Assembly: GCA_016177355.1 (NCBI GenBank)
Contig: JACOVL010000076.1
Span: forward strand, 1 to 37,532
Source: Betaproteobacteria bacterium
GTDB taxonomy: Bacteria > Pseudomonadota > Gammaproteobacteria > Burkholderiales > SG8-41
DNA: 37,532 bases
Reading direction: 5' to 3'
The notes below the pieces were generated by a model. That model was not told the origin of the DNA, did no database searches, and saw only the letters and a list, made by a program, of their open reading frames with translations. Of this stretch, positions 25,047 through 34,841 are shown piece by piece. How positions within the stretch are numbered: the first letter of the stretch is position 1; each line of letters begins with the position of its first letter. Position numbers and translations under genes: made by a program.

Positions 25047-26357
25047 ATGGCGCGCGATCTGCGCACATGGCTGAATGAGCTAGGCCAACGCGTCATCACC
25101 GAGCAGGACAGCGAGCAGGAGAAGCTCAACAAGACGCTCGTCATCTTCGCCTGCGGCCTGATGGGGTTCGGCGCGATGGTGTGGCTCGCCATCTACCAGG
25201 CGATGGGCATCAGGTTCTCCGCCACGGTGCCGCTCGTCTACCTCGCGATCTCGGCCAGCTCGCTCGCGCACTACCTGTGGAAGCGCAACTTCGCGCTGTT
25301 CCGCACCACCCAGGTCGCCCTGTTCCTGTTCGTGCCGTTCATCATGCAGTGGAGCATCGGCAGCTACGTCAGCTCCTCGGGCGTGATGCTGTGGGCGCTG
25401 CTCGCGCCGGTGGGGGTGATGGTGTTCCAGGGCCCGCGCCAATCGCTGCCGTGGTTCATGGCGTACCTCATGATGACCGGACTCTCGGGTTTCTTCGATT
25501 ACTACCTCGGCGAAGGCACGCAGCAGGGCGTGAACATGCAGACGATCGCGGTGTTCTTCGTGCTCAATTTCGCCGCGATGTCCACCATCGTCTATCTGCT
25601 CATCAGTAATTTTGTCCGCCAGCGCGACAAGCTGCAGGAGCGCCTGGACGCGCAGAACAAGCTGCTCAGGGAAGAGCAGGCGAAGTCGGAACGGCTGCTG
25701 CTCAACATCCTGCCGGGCCCGATTGCCGAGCGTCTCAAGCAGAACCATGCCACCATCGCCGACGGCTTCGCCGACGTCACCGTGATGTTCGCCGACATCA
25801 TCGATTTCACGCGGCTGTCGGAGGAGATGCCGCCCAAGTTCATGGTGACGCTGCTCAACGAGATTTTCTCGCACTTCGACCAGCTCGCCGGGAAGCACGG
25901 GATGGAAAAAATCAAGACCATCGGCGACGCCTACATGGTGGCGGGCGGATTGATCGAACATTGCGGTGTCGACATCCCGGTGGACGGCAGGGATTACAGC
26001 GCCGCCATGGTGGACCTGGCGCTGGAAATGCGCGAATACATGGATACGTTGTCCGGCGTGAAGAAGTCGCGGTTGCAGATCCATATCGGCATCGGCACCG
26101 GGCCGGTGGTGGCCGGCGTGATCGGGATAAAGAAGTTCATCTACGACCTGTGGGGCGACACCGTCAACATCGCGAGCCGGGTCACCGCCGAGGCGGGCGC
26201 CGGCACGATCCTGGTGGACGTCATGACCTACAGGCGTTTGCGCAACAAGTACGAGTTCGAGGGGCCCCGGACCCTCAGCGTCAAAGGCAAGGGCGATATC
26301 ACCGCCTACCGCCTGGTCGGCCGCAGGCCCGAAGGCGTCGCGCCCGCCAGCGCATGA
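25047..26357 (+). CDS. Membrane-bound class III adenylate cyclase
   Basis: Makes cyclic AMP from ATP. The 436 residues contain five or six membrane helices (about residues 30 to 185), a short coiled-coil linker (RDKLQERLDAQNKLLREEQAKSE, shown here in pieces: RDKLQERLDA then QNKLLREEQ) and a catalytic domain from about 215. Metal-binding aspartates are D250 in VMFADIIDFT and D294 in KTIGDAY. Adenine-selecting K290 and D367 (DLWGD) and transition-state N374 and R378 (VNIASR) are all present, so ATP specificity and activity are likely. The membrane part resembles no sensor domain I can name. It ends 43 bp before glnA on the same strand, so the two may share a transcript. Confidence 0.88.
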   Translation: MARDLRTWLNELGQRVITEQDSEQEKLNKTLVIFACGLMGFGAMVWLAIYQAMGIRFSATVPLVYLAISASSLAHYLWKRNFALFRTTQVALFLFVPFIMQWSIGSYVSSSGVMLWALLAPVGVMVFQGPRQSLPWFMAYLMMTGLSGFFDYYLGEGTQQGVNMQTIAVFFVLNFAAMSTIVYLLISNFVRQRDKLQERLDAQNKLLREEQAKSERLLLNILPGPIAERLKQNHATIADGFADVTVMFADIIDFTRLSEEMPPKFMVTLLNEIFSHFDQLAGKHGMEKIKTIGDAYMVAGGLIEHCGVDIPVDGRDYSAAMVDLALEMREYMDTLSGVKKSRLQIHIGIGTGPVVAGVIGIKKFIYDLWGDTVNIASRVTAEAGAGTILVDVMTYRRLRNKYEFEGPRTLSVKGKGDITAYRLVGRRPEGVAPASA

Positions 26358-26400
26358 AGCTGAATTTGGACGACCAACCCGGCAGGAAAGGAGGGTAACC

Positions 26401-27894
26401 ATGTCATCGCAGCAGCGACTTCCGTTGGTCCAGGTTGAACCGGGGTCTTATCGCGTGCAGCGCCCGGCCAGCGGCGACGAGGTGATGGAGCTGGCAAAGA
26501 AGAACGACATCCAGATTGTTGATCTCAGGTTCATCGACGTGCCGGGATTGTGGCAGCACTTCTCGATCGGCTTGCCCGAGCTCAAGAAGGACCTGTTCGA
26601 GGAGGGCATCGGTTTTGATGGCTCCTCGATTCGCGGCTTCCAGGAGATCCACGAGTCCGACATGCTGCTCAAGCCGGATCCGACGACCGCCTTTAGGGAT
26701 CCGATGTGCGAGGTGCCGACGCTGGTGATGATCTGCGACGTGGCCGATCCGGTGCTCCGGCGGCCTTATTCACGCGATCCGCGATACATCGCGAAGAAGG
26801 CGGAAGCGTACCTCAGGCAGACCGGCATCGCGGATACCTGCTACTTCGGTCCGGAGCTCGAGTTCTTCATTTTCGACTCGATACGGTTCGAGCAGAACCA
26901 GCACTGCGGCTACTACTATGTCGAGTCCGCCGAGGGCGAATGGAACTCCGGCCGGGATGAGGGCGCGTTCGGCGGCGGCAACCTCGGCTACAAGCCGCGC
27001 TACAAGGAAGGCTACTTTCCGGTGCCCCCGCACGACACCCTGCAGGACATCCGCTCGCAGATCATGCTGGCGCTGATGGATGCCGGCATTCAGGTCGAGG
27101 TGCATCATCACGAGGTCGCGACCGCCGGCCAGAACGAAATCGACATGCGCTTCGCCCCGCTCACGCGCATGGCGGACAACGTCATGCTGTACAAGTACTT
27201 CTGCAAGAACATCGCGCGCAGGCACGGCAAGGTCGCGACTTTCATGCCGAAGCCGATCTTCGCCGACAACGCGAGCGGCATGCACTGCCATCAGAGCTTG
27301 TGGAAGAGCGACAAGAACCTGTTCTTCGATGCGCAGGGCTATGCGCTGACGTCCCAGATGTGCCGCTGGTACATCGGCGGGCTGCTCAGGCACGCGCCGG
27401 CGTTGATGGCGTTCTGCGCGCCCACCACCAACTCCTACAAGCGGCTGGTGCCCGGATATGAAGCGCCGGTGAACCTGGCGATGTCCCAGCGCAACCGGTC
27501 GGCGGCGGCGCGTATCCCGATGTATTCGGATTCGCCCGGCGCGAAGCGGGTGGAGTTCCGCTGTCCCGATCCTTCGGCCAACGCGTACCTCGCATTCGCC
27601 GCGATGTTGATGGCGGGGCTGGACGGCGTACAGAACAAGACCGACCCCGGCAAGCCGCTCGACAAGAACATCTATGATCTGCCGCCGGAAGAGGCCAAGG
27701 GTATCGCCCAGGTGCCGGGCTCGCTGGAAGAATCGCTGCGGGCGCTGGAGAACGATCACGAGTTCCTCAAGCGTGGCGGCGTATTCACCGACGACCTGAT
27801 CCAGACCTACCTCGAGTACAAGTGGAAGAAGGAAGTGGACCCGGTGCGGCTGCGCCCGCATCCGTGGGAGTTTTACCTCTATTTCGACATCTGA
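26401..27894 (+). CDS. glnA: Glutamine synthetase, type I (GSI-beta)
   Basis: Condenses glutamate and ammonia with ATP; the dodecamer is central to nitrogen assimilation. The 497 residues have VDLRFIDVPGLWQH, GIGFDGSSIRGFQ, the metal-binding FGPELEFFIFD, HHEVATAGQNEIDMRF, NKNAS-like FADNASGMHCHQSL and the NRSAAARIPMYS substrate loop. The adenylylation tyrosine is Y425 in DKNIYDLPPEE, the target of GlnE, whose gene lies next door. The start ATG 26401 is preceded by a strong AAAGGAGG; it gives about 28 residues more than the E. coli enzyme. An internal ATG at 26485 is an alternative matching the usual length. No sigma-54 promoter was recognised in the 43-bp gap. Confidence 0.96.
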   Translation: MSSQQRLPLVQVEPGSYRVQRPASGDEVMELAKKNDIQIVDLRFIDVPGLWQHFSIGLPELKKDLFEEGIGFDGSSIRGFQEIHESDMLLKPDPTTAFRDPMCEVPTLVMICDVADPVLRRPYSRDPRYIAKKAEAYLRQTGIADTCYFGPELEFFIFDSIRFEQNQHCGYYYVESAEGEWNSGRDEGAFGGGNLGYKPRYKEGYFPVPPHDTLQDIRSQIMLALMDAGIQVEVHHHEVATAGQNEIDMRFAPLTRMADNVMLYKYFCKNIARRHGKVATFMPKPIFADNASGMHCHQSLWKSDKNLFFDAQGYALTSQMCRWYIGGLLRHAPALMAFCAPTTNSYKRLVPGYEAPVNLAMSQRNRSAAARIPMYSDSPGAKRVEFRCPDPSANAYLAFAAMLMAGLDGVQNKTDPGKPLDKNIYDLPPEEAKGIAQVPGSLEESLRALENDHEFLKRGGVFTDDLIQTYLEYKWKKEVDPVRLRPHPWEFYLYFDI

Positions 27895-27907
27895 AACCCG
27901 CCACTCG

Positions 27908-30604
27908 TTATTGCCCGCTGAACACGCTCTGCCAGAGCTCCATCACTGCTTGCGAGTGCTGGCTGACCTCGGCGGGCTTCATGCGCGCGTACTTCTCGCC
28001 CGCGAGCCGCAGCACGTGCTGCTTGCGACGAAACTCCCGGTAAGCGATGCGGACCCTCTCCGCCGGCGCCGCCGGGATCAGCCCGGACTCGCTCGCGAGC
28101 TTGAGCAGCGCGAGGTTGCCGATGTTGCCGGCGAGGCCGGGATGGGAGTGCGCGAAGCCCAGTACCAGATATTGCACGATGAATTCGACGTCAACGATGC
28201 CGCCGCGGTCGTGCTTGAGGTCGAACATCGGCGTCCGGTTGGGGTGCGCGTCGAGCATCTTCCGGCGCATCGCGGCGATCTCGCGCTTCAACGCCGCGAG
28301 ATCGCGCGGCTTGCGCAACAACTCGGTGCGCAGCGCCTCGAACGCGCGCCCGATCCCGGGGTCGCCGGCCACGAAGCGCGCGCGCGTCAGGGCCTGATGC
28401 TCCCAGGCCCACGCGTGTTCGAGCTGATACTCGCGGAAGCTGGCAAGCGGGCTCACCAGCAACCCGCCCGCCCCATCGGGTCGCAGCCGCAGATCGGTCT
28501 CGTACAGCACGCCGGCCGGCGTGATCCCGGTGAGCCAGGCGTTGATGCGTTGCGCGAAGCGCGCGTAGACCTCGGAGGCCTCGGGGGCGTCGTCGTCGTA
28601 GAGAAACACCAGGTCGAGATCGGAGGCGTAGCCGAGTTCCTTGCCGCCCAGCTTGCCGTAGGCGATCACCGCGAAGCGCGGCGCCGCGCGGTGGACGGGG
28701 CGCAGCGGCCAGGAGACCCGCAAAACCTCTTCTAAGACCACGCCGGCCAGGTCGCTCAGATGGTCGCTCAGCGTCTCCAGCGGCAGAAGTTCCTCCAGGT
28801 CCTGCGCGATCAGCCGCAGGGCGTGAACGTGCTTGAAGTGCCGCAGCACGTCCATCTGCTTCTCGGCATCGCCGGCTGCGTCGTCGAGCTGCGCGCGCAG
28901 CGCGCCCGCCGCGACCGCCCAGTCCGGGGCGTCGTAGAGGGTGCGATTGTCGAGCAGTTCGTCGAGCAGGATCGGGTGCAGCGTCAGGTATTGCGCGACC
29001 CAGGGGCTCGCGCCCATCATTGCCGCAAGCCGCGCGAGGGCCTGCGGGTATTCCTCGAGCAGCGCGAGATAGGAGCCGCGGCGGCCGATGCTCTGGAGCA
29101 GGTCGAGCAACCGGTCGAGCGTCGCGTCGGGGTCGCCCCCGGACGCCGCGGCTTCCACCACCATCGGCACCAGCCGGTCGAGCCGGGACTGGCTGGCCGC
29201 CGACAGGTCCCGGTAACGGCTGCTTGCGCGCATCGCACTCAGCCGCTGCCCGATCGCCTGCGGCTCGCGGAAGCCGAGCGCCGCGAGCGAGGCGGCCGCT
29301 GTTTCGGGGTCGGCAGTTTCCTGCCACAAGTGAGCGAGTGCGTGCTCGCCGCCGGGCGATGCGGTGAAGATCTCCTCGAAATGACGCGTGACCCGGCTGC
29401 GGTGGCGCTCGAGCTCGGCGGCGAGCGCCGGATAGCCGGGCAGCCCCATGGCCTCGGCGATGAGCGCCCGGTCGGATTCCGCCTGGGGCAACACGTGGGT
29501 CTGCTGGTCGTCGAGGTACTGCAGGCGGTGCTCGAGATTGCGCAGGAAGGAATAAGCCGCCGCGAGCTCGCGGACGGCGGCCGCCGGCAGCAGATTGCGC
29601 TCGGCGAGCAGCGGCAGCAACGCGAGAGTGGGCTGCAGGCGCAGCGCGGAGTCGTGCCCGCCGCGGATCAATTGAAACAACTGCGCGATGAACTCGATCT
29701 CGCGGATGCCGCCGGGCCCGAGCTTGATGTTGCCGGCGATGTCGCGGCGCTCCACCTCGCGCCGGATCTGGCGATGCAGGTCGCGCAGCGAGGCGAGCGC
29801 GTTGTAATCGAGATGACGCCGGTAAACGAAGGGATACACGAGTTCCGCGAGATCGGCGGCGCGGTCTCCGGTCAGCGGGCGTGCCTTGATCCAGGCGTAA
29901 CGTTCCCACTCCCGTCCCTGGGTGATGAAGTAGTTCTCGAGCATGTCGAAGCTCGCCGTGAGCGGGCCGCCGTCGCCGTAGGGGCGCAGCCGCATGTCGA
30001 CGCGGAATACGTGACCGTCCGCGGTGATCTCGGATAGCGCTCCTATGAGCCGGCGCCCGAGCCGCGTGAAATACTCGTGATTGCTGATTACGCGCGGTCC
30101 CCGCGTCTCGCCGTCCTCGGGATAGACGAGCACGAGGTCAATGTCGGAGGAAACGTTGAGCTCGGCCCCGCCCAGCTTGCCCATGCCGACCACGTGCAGT
30201 TGCTGGACGCGGCCGCTTTCCGCGCCGACCGGCGCGCCGTGCTGCTCGCCGAGCCATTCGTTGAGTTGAGTCAGTGCCCGGGATATCGTGACCTCGGCCA
30301 GTGCGGTGGCGGTCGCCACGACCTCGGCGAGCGGCGCGATCCCGCCCAGGTCGCGCGCCATCAGGCGCAGCATCACCCGCCGGCGCAGCATGCGCAGGAC
30401 GCGCTTGAGGCCGGCCTCGTCGGCCGTGGGCTCATCCGCAAGCAACGCGCGCATCTCGGCGGCGCTGAACGGATGAGCGATGCCGGCATCCAACGATGAC
30501 GGCGGTCCGGTCTCGATCAGCCGCCGCGCGTAACGGCTCAGGCGCGCGACGCGCGCGAGCGGGTCGTCGGCGTGCGCTGCGGCATGCGCGTTATGGGATT
30601 CCAT
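27908..30604 (-). CDS. glnE: Bifunctional glutamine synthetase adenylyltransferase / adenylyl-removing enzyme
   Basis: GlnE adds or removes AMP on the glutamine synthetase tyrosine in response to PII and glutamine. The 898 residues hold two nucleotidyltransferase domains: the deadenylylating one with GMGKLGGAELNVSSDIDLVL near residue 145, and the adenylylating one with AYGKLGGKELGYASDLDLVF near 655. Both keep the G-G-x11-D-x-D signature. A GlnE-type helical linker lies between. I chose ATG at 30604 over TTG at 30610. The gene converges on glnA with only 13 bp between stops, and is divergent from yhdP. Confidence 0.96.
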   Translation of the reverse strand: MESHNAHAAAHADDPLARVARLSRYARRLIETGPPSSLDAGIAHPFSAAEMRALLADEPTADEAGLKRVLRMLRRRVMLRLMARDLGGIAPLAEVVATATALAEVTISRALTQLNEWLGEQHGAPVGAESGRVQQLHVVGMGKLGGAELNVSSDIDLVLVYPEDGETRGPRVISNHEYFTRLGRRLIGALSEITADGHVFRVDMRLRPYGDGGPLTASFDMLENYFITQGREWERYAWIKARPLTGDRAADLAELVYPFVYRRHLDYNALASLRDLHRQIRREVERRDIAGNIKLGPGGIREIEFIAQLFQLIRGGHDSALRLQPTLALLPLLAERNLLPAAAVRELAAAYSFLRNLEHRLQYLDDQQTHVLPQAESDRALIAEAMGLPGYPALAAELERHRSRVTRHFEEIFTASPGGEHALAHLWQETADPETAAASLAALGFREPQAIGQRLSAMRASSRYRDLSAASQSRLDRLVPMVVEAAASGGDPDATLDRLLDLLQSIGRRGSYLALLEEYPQALARLAAMMGASPWVAQYLTLHPILLDELLDNRTLYDAPDWAVAAGALRAQLDDAAGDAEKQMDVLRHFKHVHALRLIAQDLEELLPLETLSDHLSDLAGVVLEEVLRVSWPLRPVHRAAPRFAVIAYGKLGGKELGYASDLDLVFLYDDDAPEASEVYARFAQRINAWLTGITPAGVLYETDLRLRPDGAGGLLVSPLASFREYQLEHAWAWEHQALTRARFVAGDPGIGRAFEALRTELLRKPRDLAALKREIAAMRRKMLDAHPNRTPMFDLKHDRGGIVDVEFIVQYLVLGFAHSHPGLAGNIGNLALLKLASESGLIPAAPAERVRIAYREFRRKQHVLRLAGEKYARMKPAEVSQHSQAVMELWQSVFSGQ

Positions 30605-30617
30605 CGGCAATTGGGGT

Positions 30618-30662
30618 TAAAATACGTAAACCCTTGACTCAATATCGCATTTTTTCGATTCT
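30618..30662 (+). promoter_or_regulatory. Promoter-like sequences between glnE and yhdP
   Basis: The 68-bp divergent gap has TTGACT (30634-30639) followed at 17 bp by GATTCT (30657-30662), a possible yhdP promoter with the start site close to the GTG at 30673. A separate TAAAAT (30618-30623) is a -10-like box without a clear -35. Confidence 0.3.
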
Positions 30663-30672
30663 CAGGCAAAAC

Positions 30673-33600
30673 GTGAGGTTGCCCGAAAAATTCAGGTGGC
30701 TGCAGGTAAGCTCGCTCTGGGTCTACCGGGCGCTCATGTGGAGCGTGATCGCCGCCGGTCTTGCCTTCGGCTCCGCCGTGCTGGGCCTGCGCTACTGGGT
30801 CCTGCCCAACCTCGAGAGCTACCGCGAGGACATCGCGCGCATCGTCGGCGAAAAAGCGCGCCAGAAGATCGCGATCGGCAGGATCCGCGCCAACTGGGAC
30901 GGGTTGCGCCCCCAGCTCGTGCTGGAGCAGGTGACGGTGTTCGACCGCGCCGGCCGGCCCGCGCTCGAACTCTCCCGCGTGGACCACACGCTGTCGTGGC
31001 TGTCGCTGCTCACGCTGGAGCTTCGCTTCTATTCCCTCGATATCCACCAGCCCACGCTCAACGTCCGGCGCGATGCGCGCGGCGCGCTGTCTGTGGCCGG
31101 CATCGAGTTGACCGGCGACGAAGACGGCGGCGGCTTCGCCGACTGGCTGCTCAGGCAGCGCGACATCGGGGTGCACGACGCCGTCATCGTGTGGAACGAC
31201 GAGCAGCGCGCCGCGCCGCAGCTGGAACTGAAGCAGGTCAACCTGCGCATTTTCAACCGCGGCGACCGTCACCGGTTCGGGCTGCGCGCGGTGCCGCCGA
31301 AGCCGCTCGCCGCGCCTCTCGATGTGCGCGGGGACTTCACCGGGGAGACCGTCAAGGCGCTCGCCGACTGGAACGGGAAACTCTTCCTGCAGCTCGATTA
31401 CGCCGATATCGCGGCATGGCGCACCTGGGTTCCGTTCCCGATCGAATTCCCGCGCGGCGCCGGCGCGTTGCGCGCGTGGCTCACCTTCAGCCACCATCAG
31501 CTGACCGACATCATCGCCGACGTGCGGCTTGCCAACGTGCGCGCGCGGCTGGCGAGGAATCTGCCGATGCTCGATCTCACCGATCTGGCGGGCCGCATCG
31601 GCTGGAAGCAGTCGGAATCGAGTTTCGAGGTGACGACCTCCAGGCTCGGCCTGGCGACGACCGGCGGTCTGATCCTGCAGCCGGCCGATTTTCGCCTGAA
31701 CGTCGTCAACGCCGGCGAGCGCGGGCCCGCGCGCGGGGAATTGAACGCCAACGCGCTCGAGCTGGCGGCGCTGGCGGCGCTTGCCGACTACCTGCCGCTG
31801 CCAGCCGAAGCGCGCAAGCAGCTCGCCGCGCTGTCCCCCAGGGGCAGCCTGTACGACGTCGCGGTGCGCTGGAACGGAGACTGGCGCGCGCCGTCGCAGT
31901 ACAGCGCCAGGGGACGGTTCAACAACCTGGCGCTCAACCGCACGGGCAAGGTGCCCGGCTTCAACGGCGTGAGCGGCAGCCTGGAGGGTAACGAGAAGGG
32001 CGGCACGCTCTATCTCAATACGCAGAGGGCGGCGGTGGATATGCCGCTGGTATTCCGGGAGCCGCTCGAGTTCGACGTGCTCACGGCGCAGATCGCGTGG
32101 GCGCGCAACGGGGGTGAATTCGAAGTACGGCTGAACAATATATCGTTCTCCAATCCCCATCTCACGGGCACGCTGTTCGGCAACTACCGCACGGCCGGCG
32201 ACACGCGCGGTTCCATCGACCTGACGGGCAACCTGACGCGCGCCGAGTTGCGCTTCGTCAGCCGCTATATTCCGCTGGTGGCGGGCGAGGACGCGCGCGC
32301 CTGGCTCGACGCCGCTTTCCTGGCGGGCGGGTCGAGCGACGTTTCGCTGCGGCTCAAGGGCAGTCTCGACGAATTTCCGTTCCCCGACGGCAAGAACGGC
32401 GTGTTCCAGGTGACCGCGAAGGTGACGGAAGGCGCGCTGGACTATGCCAGGGGCTGGCCGCGGATCGAGAACATCGCCGGAGACCTCGTCTTCCGCGGCG
32501 CGCGCATGGACGTGAACGCGCGGCATGCCACCGTCTTCGGGGCGCGGCTGGCGAAGGTGCACGTCGAAATTCCCGATCTGACCCGCCAGGACGAGGTGGT
32601 GGGCGCGAACGGCGAAGCGGAGGGGGCGACCGGCGAGTTCTTCGCCTTCATCGAGAAGAGCCCGGTGCTCGAGATGATCGATCGTTTCACCGAGGGCATG
32701 AAGGCGCAGGGACAGGGCAAGCTGACGCTGAAACTCGCCATTCCCCTGCACGCGACCGGCAAGAGCAGGGTAAACGGCGTCTACCTGTTCGCCAACAACA
32801 CGATCGTGCCCGACCCGGACCTGCCCGCGGTCGAAAACGCGGCGGGGCGGATCGAGTTCACGGAATCCTCGGTGCGGACGCAGAACCTGACCGCTACCGT
32901 GCTGGGCGGCCCGGTGACGATCAACGCCGTCACCCAGCGCGACGCAACGGTGCGTGTCAACGTGCAGGGCCGGGTCAACGCCGACAACGTGCGCCGTGCC
33001 GGCGGCGGCCCGTTCTGGGCGCAGTATCTGCGCGGCGCGACCGACTGGCGCGCGGTCTATACGATCCGCAGGCGGGTCGCCGACGTGGTGGTCGAGTCCA
33101 ATCTGCAGGGAATCGCCGCCGACCTGCCGGCACCGCTCGTCAAGGCCGCGGCCGAGACGCTGCCGTTCCGGTTCGAGCGCCGCTCGCTCGCGGCCAACCA
33201 GGATCGGCTGGGCCTTGCCTTTGGCGACATCGTCAGCATGAACCTGGTGCGGCGCCATGAAGGCGGCCGCCGGACGGTCACGCGCGGGATGGTGCGTTTC
33301 GGCGGGCAAGCGGCGGAACCCGAGCGCAACGGCGTGTGGGTGAGCGGCGCGGCGAAGACGCTCGATCTCGACCGCTGGCTCGCCTTCTTCCGCCAGACGG
33401 GAAGCGGGGATGCGAACGTCGAATGGGGCGGCATGGACCTCAAGCTGGGCGCGATGGACGCGATGGGCCGGCGCTTCAACGAATTGGGGGTGAACGCCGC
33501 CGCGCAGGACGGGCAGTGGCGCGGCACCCTCTCCGGCAAGGAGCTCGACGGCAGCATCGGCTGGCAGCCGCAGGGGCGCGGCAAGCTCACCGCGCGGATG

Positions 33601-34515
33601 AAGACGCTCGCCGTGCCCCCCGCGGCCCCCCCCGGAGCGGCGCAGGCTGCGGGCGGCGCCCGGGCGCAGAAGGAAGCCGAGCCGCCGGCGCTCGATATTA
33701 CCGTGGACCAGTTCGTGCGCGACGACAGACAGCTCGGCCGGCTCGAGCTCAACACCACGCCGGAGGGCCGTGACTGGCGCATCGAGAGGCTCCGCATCGT
33801 CAGTCCCGACGGCACCATCGCGGCCGATGGATTGTGGCAAAACTCGCTGGCGCAGCCGCGCACGCAGGTGGCCTTGCGCCTGGAGGCGGGCGACGTCGGG
33901 AAGCTCCTCGCCCGGTTCGGCTATCCGGAAGGCGTGCGGCGCGGCACCGCGAAACTCGAGGGCGTGCTGTCCTGGAACGGCGCTCCGTACGACTTCGACT
34001 ATCCAACGCTGTCCGGCAATCTGCTGCTGGAGGCCGCGAAAGGGCAGTTCCTGAAACTCAAGCCGGGGATCGGCAAGCTGCTCGGCATCCTTTCCCTGCA
34101 GGCGCTGCCGCGCCGCGTCACGCTCGATTTCCGAGACATCTTCAGCGAGGGCTTCGCTTTCGACGAGATCGTCGGAGCGGTCAAGATCGCCCGCGGCGTC
34201 GCCGGCACCGAGGCCCTGCGCATCCAGGGCCCGTCGGGCCGGGTGGTGATGAGCGGGGAGGTGGATCTCGCGCAGGAAACGCAGAAGCTGCGGGTGCGCG
34301 TCAGCCCCCACATCAGCGACAGCCTTTCCATCGCCGCGCTGGCCGGCGGCCCGATCGCCGGCGTCGCCGCCTTCATCGCCCAAAAAGTGCTGAAGGACCC
34401 GCTCGACCGGATCGCTTCCTACGAGTACTCGGTGACCGGCACCTGGTCGGAGCCCAACGTGGTGAGGGTCGACCGCACCACCGCCGGCGCGCAGGACGGC
34501 AGCAAGCCGCAATGA
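30673..34515 (+). CDS. yhdP: YhdP-family AsmA-like protein (TIGR02099)
   Basis: YhdP is one of the large AsmA-like inner-membrane proteins that span the periplasm as a beta-groove and support phospholipid transport to the outer membrane. The 1280 residues have an N-terminal membrane anchor (about 15 to 45, LWVYRALMWSVIAAGLAFG), then repetitive beta structure, and the family C-terminal region with LLEAAKGQFLKLKPGIGKLLG, SLQALPRRVTLDFRDIFSEGFAFD and LAGGPIAGVAAFIAQKVLKDPLD. GTG at 30673 (VRLPEKFRWLQ) is chosen just ahead of the anchor; the frame stays open to 30496 but that part overlaps glnE. It is followed directly by a small exported protein and a nitrilase. Confidence 0.9.
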   Translation: MRLPEKFRWLQVSSLWVYRALMWSVIAAGLAFGSAVLGLRYWVLPNLESYREDIARIVGEKARQKIAIGRIRANWDGLRPQLVLEQVTVFDRAGRPALELSRVDHTLSWLSLLTLELRFYSLDIHQPTLNVRRDARGALSVAGIELTGDEDGGGFADWLLRQRDIGVHDAVIVWNDEQRAAPQLELKQVNLRIFNRGDRHRFGLRAVPPKPLAAPLDVRGDFTGETVKALADWNGKLFLQLDYADIAAWRTWVPFPIEFPRGAGALRAWLTFSHHQLTDIIADVRLANVRARLARNLPMLDLTDLAGRIGWKQSESSFEVTTSRLGLATTGGLILQPADFRLNVVNAGERGPARGELNANALELAALAALADYLPLPAEARKQLAALSPRGSLYDVAVRWNGDWRAPSQYSARGRFNNLALNRTGKVPGFNGVSGSLEGNEKGGTLYLNTQRAAVDMPLVFREPLEFDVLTAQIAWARNGGEFEVRLNNISFSNPHLTGTLFGNYRTAGDTRGSIDLTGNLTRAELRFVSRYIPLVAGEDARAWLDAAFLAGGSSDVSLRLKGSLDEFPFPDGKNGVFQVTAKVTEGALDYARGWPRIENIAGDLVFRGARMDVNARHATVFGARLAKVHVEIPDLTRQDEVVGANGEAEGATGEFFAFIEKSPVLEMIDRFTEGMKAQGQGKLTLKLAIPLHATGKSRVNGVYLFANNTIVPDPDLPAVENAAGRIEFTESSVRTQNLTATVLGGPVTINAVTQRDATVRVNVQGRVNADNVRRAGGGPFWAQYLRGATDWRAVYTIRRRVADVVVESNLQGIAADLPAPLVKAAAETLPFRFERRSLAANQDRLGLAFGDIVSMNLVRRHEGGRRTVTRGMVRFGGQAAEPERNGVWVSGAAKTLDLDRWLAFFRQTGSGDANVEWGGMDLKLGAMDAMGRRFNELGVNAAAQDGQWRGTLSGKELDGSIGWQPQGRGKLTARMKTLAVPPAAPPGAAQAAGGARAQKEAEPPALDITVDQFVRDDRQLGRLELNTTPEGRDWRIERLRIVSPDGTIAADGLWQNSLAQPRTQVALRLEAGDVGKLLARFGYPEGVRRGTAKLEGVLSWNGAPYDFDYPTLSGNLLLEAAKGQFLKLKPGIGKLLGILSLQALPRRVTLDFRDIFSEGFAFDEIVGAVKIARGVAGTEALRIQGPSGRVVMSGEVDLAQETQKLRVRVSPHISDSLSIAALAGGPIAGVAAFIAQKVLKDPLDRIASYEYSVTGTWSEPNVVRVDRTTAGAQDGSKPQ

Positions 34516-34841
34516 TGCCGAGATTCGTGCTAGTCGCGGGGCTGACCGGTGCGGCGCTGTGCGCAGCGGCCCAAACTTTTACCGTGCCGCCCGAGCTGTG
34601 GGACCGGCCGCGCAGCGGCCGCGCGATGCTCGAGCAGCCGGCAATCCGGCAGGCTGTGAATGCCTGTCTCGCGCGGCCGGGAACGCGCCTCGTCATACAC
34701 CACGGGCCCGGGCAGGAATCCGCGCTGCAGGCCGAGGAATTGCGCACATGGCTCGCGGCGCTGGCGCTCGACGCCAGCCGCATCGCCTTGCGCAACGACT
34801 TGAAGCCATCCGAGCCGCTGCGGCTCGAAGTCGCCCCATGA
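34512..34841 (+). CDS. Small exported protein of unknown function between yhdP and the nitrilase gene
   Basis: The 109-residue protein begins with a probable signal peptide (MMPRFVLVAGLTGAALCAAA with cleavage near AQT-F), then a periplasmic part with LEQPAIRQAVNACLARPGTRLVIHH and EELRTWLAALALDASRI. I do not recognise a family. The ATG overlaps the yhdP stop (ATGA) and its own stop overlaps the nitrilase start, so all three are likely coupled. The compact signal-peptide arrangement supports a true gene. Confidence 0.7.
   Translation: MMPRFVLVAGLTGAALCAAAQTFTVPPELWDRPRSGRAMLEQPAIRQAVNACLARPGTRLVIHHGPGQESALQAEELRTWLAALALDASRIALRNDLKPSEPLRLEVAP

Noticed and set aside
30538..34512. A 1324-codon open frame antisense to yhdP
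   Set aside because: High GC makes stops rare on the opposite strand. The translation is rich in His, Arg, Ala and Gly with no domain pattern, while yhdP on the plus strand has clear family motifs.
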